Source: an uncultured Phycisphaerales bacterium (GTDB lineage: Bacteria; Planctomycetota; Phycisphaerae; Sedimentisphaerales; Anaerobacaceae). From it: DNA of 8,912 nt. The notes under the pieces are model-generated. The model searched no databases. It saw only the letters and a list, made by a program, of their open reading frames with translations, and was not told the DNA's origin. Location of the stretch: positions 1 to 8,912 of the forward strand of contig CALMMH010000646.1 in assembly GCA_937868145.1 (NCBI GenBank). Direction: 5' to 3'. The translations under genes were made by a program, and so were the position numbers. Below, piece after piece: positions 5,197-8,912 of the stretch. Position 1 is the stretch's first letter, and each line of letters starts with the position of its first letter.

Positions 5197-7443
5197 ATGA
5201 GTGTCTCCATCGAAGATACCCGCAAACAAACCCTTCCAACCGTCAAGGAACTCATCCGGACCGGCACGATCACGCTAGACCAGGCCAAAGACTGGCTGCG
5301 GACCATCTATGAGATCCGCTTCTTCGAGGAGAAGGTCTACGATCTGCTCGGGCTGAACATCATCAAGGGCGCGTCCCACCTCTACGCAGGCCAGGAAGCG
5401 GTGGCCACCGGCGCCATCGCAGCCATGGAGCGGGGCGACGTCATCGGCTCGACCCACCGGGGCCACGGCCACTGCGGGGCCATCGGCAACAAGTATGCCG
5501 ATAGCGAACAGGACCGGCAGAATCACTGGAACGCGATGATGGCCGAGCTGATGGGCAAGGAGACCGGCTACTGCAAAGGCCGCGGCGGCTCGATGCACAT
5601 CGCGGAGGTCGAGCATCAGAACAACCTGGGCTCCACCGGCATCGTCGGCGGCAACCAGCCCCCGGCCGTCGGGGCCGCGCTGGCCGAGAAGTGCAAAGGC
5701 ACCGGCAAAGTGGTCCTGTCCTTCTTCGGCGACGGCTCCACCAACACCGGCACCTTCCATGAGTCCATGAACATGGCCGCGACGCTGAAGGTGCCGTTGG
5801 TGGCCATCATCGAGAACAACCTGTACGGAATGAGCGTCCCCTTCTCCGGAAGCGAAGTTGAAGGCACGGCGTGCGCCAGCAGCATTGAAGACATCGCGGT
5901 GCGATCCGTCGCCTACGACGTGCCGGGCATGATCGTCGACGGCCAGGACATCGTCGCGGTCTTCCTCGCGCTTCGCAAGGCCATCGAGCGGGCCCGCAAG
6001 CAGAATGGAATGACCATGGTCGAATGCAAGACCTACCGCTGGTACGGCCACAGCCGCAGCGACCCGCGGGCCTATCGCACGAAGGCCGAGGAGAAGGCCT
6101 GGCACGAGAGAGATCCCATCACCGTTCTGCGGGGCAGGCTCGCCGGCGACGGCCTCTGCACCGAGCAGGAGCTGGACGGAATCAAGGACAAGGCGTTTGC
6201 GACCATCGAGGACGCGACCCAGTTCGCAACGAACAGCCCGCTGCCGAACGGAGCCGACGTCGACGAGGATGTGTACGTCGACGAGACCTATCCGGCCTCG
6301 TTTATCGCCAGCGAGCTGAATACGGCCGCCAAGGTCCGCGAGGCCACCGCTGCGTTCGAGAAGATCATCGCCACCTGCGGCGCCAAGACCAAGAAAGAGG
6401 CGTCCGAAATCGCCAAGACCCAGATCAAGTCCCAGTTCGGAATGGACGTCGTGAACATCGCCGCTGCGGTCGCTACGGCTCAGGCCGAGGAGATGCGGCG
6501 CGACAAGCGAGTCTTCGTCTTCGGCGAGGACGTCGGCCTCTACGGCGGAGCCTATCAGGCCACGCGAGGCCTGCTCGAAGAGTTCGGCAAGGACCGAGTC
6601 ATCGACACCGCCATCTCCGAAGCCGCCATCACCGGCGCGGCCATCGGCGCCGCTCTTCGCGGCATGCGGCCGGTCGCCGAGATCATGTACGTCGACTTCC
6701 TGACCATCGCGATGGACCAACTCGTGCACGTCGGCGCGTACAATCGATACATGTTCGGCGGCAAAGCCAAGGTCCCGATGGTCCTTCGCACCGAAGGCGG
6801 CGTGGGTCGCTGCATCGCAGCCCATCACTCCGAATCCCTCGAAGCCTGGCTGATGCACACGCCGGGCCTGTACGTGGTCATGCCCTCGACGCCCTACGAC
6901 GCCAAGGGTCTGCTCAAGGCTGCGATCCGCAGCGAAAACCCCGTGGTCTTTATCGAGCACAAGGCCACCTACGGCCAGGTCGGCCCGGTCCCCACGGGCG
7001 ACTACATCATTCCGCTGGGCGTGGCCGACATCAAACGCCCCGGCAACGACGCGACGATCGTCAGCTACAGCCGCATGGCGATGCGGGCCCTCGAGGCCGC
7101 GAAGGTCCTGGCCGACAAGCACGGCATCGACGTCGAGGTCATCGACCTGCGCACGCTCAAGCCGCTGGACATGAAGACCGTGGCCGAGTCCGTCCGCAAG
7201 ACCGGCCGGCTGATCACGCTGAGCGAAGGCTTCGGATGGTGCGGCGCGGGCCGCGAGATCGCGGGCCAGTACATGGAGTACGACTTCGGCGACGGCACCC
7301 GCGGATTCGACTATCTCGGCGCCCGTCCGATCAACCTGGCGGCTCGGGACGTGCCCCCGCCGATGAGCGAACCGCTGGAGGAAGCCAGCATTCCGGGCAT
7401 CGCTCAGATCGTCGAGGCAGTGAAGCAGTCGGTAGGACAATGA
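5197..7443 (+). CDS. 2-oxoacid dehydrogenase E1, alpha and beta subunits fused
   Basis: The 748-residue protein is the thiamine-diphosphate decarboxylase/dehydrogenase component of a pyruvate, acetoin or branched-chain 2-oxoacid dehydrogenase complex; it decarboxylates the oxoacid and acylates the E2 lipoyl group. Residues about 30-345 are E1 alpha: THRGHGHCGAIG (86-97) and the ThDP/Mg motif GDG (178-180) through ENN (206-208), plus YRWYGHSRSDPRAYRTK (280-296). Residues about 350-412 are a linker. Residues about 413-745 are E1 beta: GEDVGLYGGAYQATRGL (443-459), DTAISEAAITG (470-480) with the conserved cofactor-activating Glu475, and AAHHSES (541-547) with the active-site His. E1 alpha and beta are usually separate genes of about 330-360 residues each, so this is a full-length fusion with no lost motif. 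The start at 5197 has AGGAG at 5184-5188, 8 bases upstream; a GTG at 5173 lacks such a site. Substrate is unproven; pyruvate is the default guess. E2 follows after 99 bases. Confidence 0.92.
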   Translation: MSVSIEDTRKQTLPTVKELIRTGTITLDQAKDWLRTIYEIRFFEEKVYDLLGLNIIKGASHLYAGQEAVATGAIAAMERGDVIGSTHRGHGHCGAIGNKYADSEQDRQNHWNAMMAELMGKETGYCKGRGGSMHIAEVEHQNNLGSTGIVGGNQPPAVGAALAEKCKGTGKVVLSFFGDGSTNTGTFHESMNMAATLKVPLVAIIENNLYGMSVPFSGSEVEGTACASSIEDIAVRSVAYDVPGMIVDGQDIVAVFLALRKAIERARKQNGMTMVECKTYRWYGHSRSDPRAYRTKAEEKAWHERDPITVLRGRLAGDGLCTEQELDGIKDKAFATIEDATQFATNSPLPNGADVDEDVYVDETYPASFIASELNTAAKVREATAAFEKIIATCGAKTKKEASEIAKTQIKSQFGMDVVNIAAAVATAQAEEMRRDKRVFVFGEDVGLYGGAYQATRGLLEEFGKDRVIDTAISEAAITGAAIGAALRGMRPVAEIMYVDFLTIAMDQLVHVGAYNRYMFGGKAKVPMVLRTEGGVGRCIAAHHSESLEAWLMHTPGLYVVMPSTPYDAKGLLKAAIRSENPVVFIEHKATYGQVGPVPTGDYIIPLGVADIKRPGNDATIVSYSRMAMRALEAAKVLADKHGIDVEVIDLRTLKPLDMKTVAESVRKTGRLITLSEGFGWCGAGREIAGQYMEYDFGDGTRGFDYLGARPINLAARDVPPPMSEPLEEASIPGIAQIVEAVKQSVGQ

Positions 7444-7528
7444 TTGGAGATTGTTGATTTGTGATGGTTGATTGCTGATTGAGGGTTCCCCTCTGAAATC
7501 AAAAATCAAACTTCAGAAATCAAACTTC
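7442..7528 (+). repeat. Heptad-repeat array forming a long interrupted palindrome between E1 and E2
   Basis: The left half is six successive 7-base units of pattern GATTNNN beginning at 7442, 7449, 7456, 7463 (GATGGTT, one change), 7470 and 7477. The first unit starts inside the E1 stop codon. The right half (7494-7528) is five 7-base units of the complementary kind: three of form NNAAATC and two AAACTTC, which makes a 12-base direct repeat with period 14 (7503-7514, 7517-7528). The halves pair as a stem-loop: GAGGG-TTC-CCCTC (7481-7493) at the tip, then TGATT/AATCA (7476-7480, 7497-7501), TTGATT/AATCAA (7468-7473, 7504-7509) and TTGATTT/AAATCAA (7454-7460, 7517-7523). It ends just before the E2 ribosome-binding site, so it may influence E2 translation or mRNA stability. 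Confidence 0.75.
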
Positions 7529-7542
7529 GAAAGGATAAGTAG

Positions 7543-8790
7543 ATGGCGAAAGAAGTCAACCTGCCGAAGCTCGGGCAGACCATGGAAGAAGGCACCGTCG
7601 TCAACTGCCTCGTCAAAGTCGGCGACCAAGTGAAGAAGGGCGACGTGCTCTTCGAGATCGAAACGGATAAGGCCACGCTGGAGATGGAGTCTCCGGCCAA
7701 CGGCTTCGTGAAAGTCATCCTGGCCCAGTTGAATCAGACGCTGCCCGTCGGGGCAACGCTAATGCTGATCGGCGAAAAGGATGAGCAGGTCGCAGCGAGC
7801 GCCACGGGCGCTGCGAGCCCGGCGCCGGCCGTTACCACTCCCGCCGGCCAGGTGCAGACGTCGGCTCCGGCCCCGGTGGCCGAGCCCCAGCCGAGCAAGC
7901 CCGCCGGCAAGATCATGGTCTCTCCGCGAGCCAAGAAGATGGCCGAGGACCTCGGCGTCGATCTGGCGGCCGTCAAAGGCACAGGCCCCGCCGGCAAGAT
8001 CACGGAAGCCGACATCAAGGCCGCCGCAGACGCCAAGTCCGCCAGGCCCGCCGCGGCTCAGCCAGTCGCGGCTGCGAAACCGGCCACAGTCGCTTCGGCG
8101 GCCGAGGCCAAACTCGGAAGCGTCGTCCCGGTCAACCGCCTCCAGCGGATCACCGGCGAACGCATGCTCAAGTCCAAGCAGGAAATCCCCTGCTTCTATC
8201 TGACCATCTGCGTGGATATGACGGACCTCGTCGCGGCCCGAGCCAAGATGAACGAAACGGGGACCGTCAAGGTCGCGTTCAACGACTTCATCATGAAGGC
8301 GGTCGCCACCGGCCTGGAGAAGTTCCCGATCATGACCGGCCAACTCGTCGGCAACGCGATCAAGCTGGCCGACGCGATCCATATCGGGTTGGCGATCTCC
8401 GTCCCGGACGGTCTGGTCGCTCCGCTGGTCAAGGACGTGAACAAGAAGGACGTCCGCCAGGTCGCCCTCAACAGCCAGGCGTTGATCGAGCGGGCCCGCG
8501 CCGACAAGCTCGACATGTCCGACCTCGAAGGCGGCTGCATCACCGTGACCAACCTGGGCGGCTTCGGAATCGAGTCGTTCATCCCGATCGTCGTCCCCGG
8601 CCAGTGCAGCATCCTGGGCGTCGGCCGGATTGCCGACACGTGCGTTCCGGACAACGGCAACATCCTGGTCCGCAAACTGATGAACATGACGCTGTCGGTC
8701 GACCACAAGGTCGCCAACGGCGCCTACGCGGCCCAGTTCCTGGATCTGGTGAAGAAGACGCTGGAAAACCCGAAGGAATTTACAATTTAA
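7543..8790 (+). CDS. Dihydrolipoyl acyltransferase (E2) of the 2-oxoacid dehydrogenase complex
   Basis: The 415-residue protein forms the core of the complex and transfers the acyl group from E1 to CoA. Residues 1-78 are one lipoyl domain with the lipoylated Lys43 in EIETDKATLEMES. An Ala/Pro-rich flexible linker (84-122) leads to the peripheral subunit-binding domain (126-161, VSPRAKKMAEDLGVDLAAVK), which docks E1 or E3. A second Ala-rich linker (162-190) leads to the catalytic domain (193-415). The catalytic His388 is present in SVDHKVANG, but the family's HxxxDG Asp is Asn392. The start has AAAGGA at 7530-7535, 7 bases upstream. The last codons (Phe-Thr-Ile-stop) lie inside a heptad repeat. 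Domain order and size are those of ordinary single-lipoyl E2s. No E3 (lipoamide dehydrogenase) follows within the window. Confidence 0.94.
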   Translation: MAKEVNLPKLGQTMEEGTVVNCLVKVGDQVKKGDVLFEIETDKATLEMESPANGFVKVILAQLNQTLPVGATLMLIGEKDEQVAASATGAASPAPAVTTPAGQVQTSAPAPVAEPQPSKPAGKIMVSPRAKKMAEDLGVDLAAVKGTGPAGKITEADIKAAADAKSARPAAAQPVAAAKPATVASAAEAKLGSVVPVNRLQRITGERMLKSKQEIPCFYLTICVDMTDLVAARAKMNETGTVKVAFNDFIMKAVATGLEKFPIMTGQLVGNAIKLADAIHIGLAISVPDGLVAPLVKDVNKKDVRQVALNSQALIERARADKLDMSDLEGGCITVTNLGGFGIESFIPIVVPGQCSILGVGRIADTCVPDNGNILVRKLMNMTLSVDHKVANGAYAAQFLDLVKKTLENPKEFTI

Positions 8791-8891
8791 AATCGACCAT
8801 TTACTATTTGCGGTTTGACCGGAATGGAATTGCCGACGAGAGCGTTGTCTGTGCGCTCGACACAAATAGTAAATCGTAAATAGTAAATCAT
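8778..8891 (+). repeat. Paired inverted heptad-repeat arrays at the 3' end of E2
   Basis: Left block: 7-base units starting at 8778, 8785, 8792, 8799, 8806 and 8813. Four of the six are ATTTNNN; the units at 8792 (ATCGACC) and 8813 (GTTTGAC) are degenerate. The second unit contains the E2 stop TAA (8788-8790). Right block: four perfect units of pattern AAATNNT at 8864, 8871, 8878 and 8885, which also read as a 14-base tandem repeat with 13 of 14 matches. ATTTACTATTTG (8799-8810) is the exact reverse complement of 8863-8874, so the blocks can form a 12-pair stem around a loop of 52 bases. There is no U-run, so this is not a classic terminator. The spacer (8820-8862) shows no gene. Confidence 0.75.
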
Positions 8892-8912
8892 ACATGGAAA
8901 GCGGTAGCTGCA

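Noticed and set aside
6024..7457. A 477-codon plus-strand frame inside E1
   Set aside because: It is an Arg/His/Gly-rich out-of-frame reading of the E1 beta region, with no ribosome-binding site or domain.
5275..7509. A 744-codon open frame on the minus strand opposite E1
   Set aside because: It is antisense to a gene with every E1 motif intact. Its composition (Asp/Gly/Val/His-rich) is what GC-rich codons give when read backwards, and it has no recognisable domain.
7442..8891. CRISPR array
   Set aside because: The repeats are 7 bases, contiguous and without spacers of regular length; no cas gene is present.
8894..8912. Possible start of another gene (ATG GAA AGC GGT AGC TGC)
   Set aside because: Only six codons are visible and there is no Shine-Dalgarno in the AT-rich repeat just upstream.

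Overview
The window is GC-rich, densely coded bacterial DNA. The gene set suggests a saccharolytic member of the Planctomycetota, perhaps Phycisphaerae. The grounds are exported DUF4038/GH140 and clan GH-A glycosidases, a small coiled-coil protein and a YYYLPR-type small protein that I associate from memory with that phylum, and AT-rich heptad repeats between genes. There is no rRNA or marker gene, so this placement is an inference.

Left half, all on the minus strand and read from right to left: a small coiled-coil protein (about 4865-4674), a wrecked small gene (4656-4509), a mazE-mazF toxin-antitoxin pair with its own promoter and alternating-palindrome operator (4424-3773), then three exported glycoside hydrolases: GH140-like (3744-2302), a GH5-like clan GH-A enzyme with a Sec signal (2272-1253), and a Tat-exported clan GH-A enzyme (1256-9). 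Gaps between mazE and the last hydrolase are -7, 28, 29 and -4 bases and no terminator is visible, so the hydrolases could be read through from mazEF. At the left edge, plus-strand bases 2-61 encode the catalytic-cysteine motif of a caspase-like peptidase, which stops abruptly where the last hydrolase also loses its normal C-terminus. This looks like a deletion or assembly junction.

Right half, plus strand: after a divergent regulatory region (4866-5196) with a plausible sigma70-type promoter, there is a two-gene operon for a 2-oxoacid dehydrogenase complex. It holds a single-chain E1 alpha-beta fusion (5197-7443) and a lipoyl-bearing E2 acyltransferase (7543-8790). No E3 gene is in the window. 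Together E1 and E2 would convert a 2-oxoacid (pyruvate most likely, acetoin or a branched-chain oxoacid possible) to acyl-CoA.

The most unusual structure is non-coding. Both operon genes end inside AT-rich arrays of 7-base repeats. One lies between E1 and E2 (7442-7528) and folds into a long interrupted palindrome. The other (8778-8891) supplies the last codons and stop of E2, then recurs in inverted orientation about 45 bases later. I found no convincing new multi-gene defence system; the heptad elements and the mazEF-hydrolase linkage are the leads worth following.
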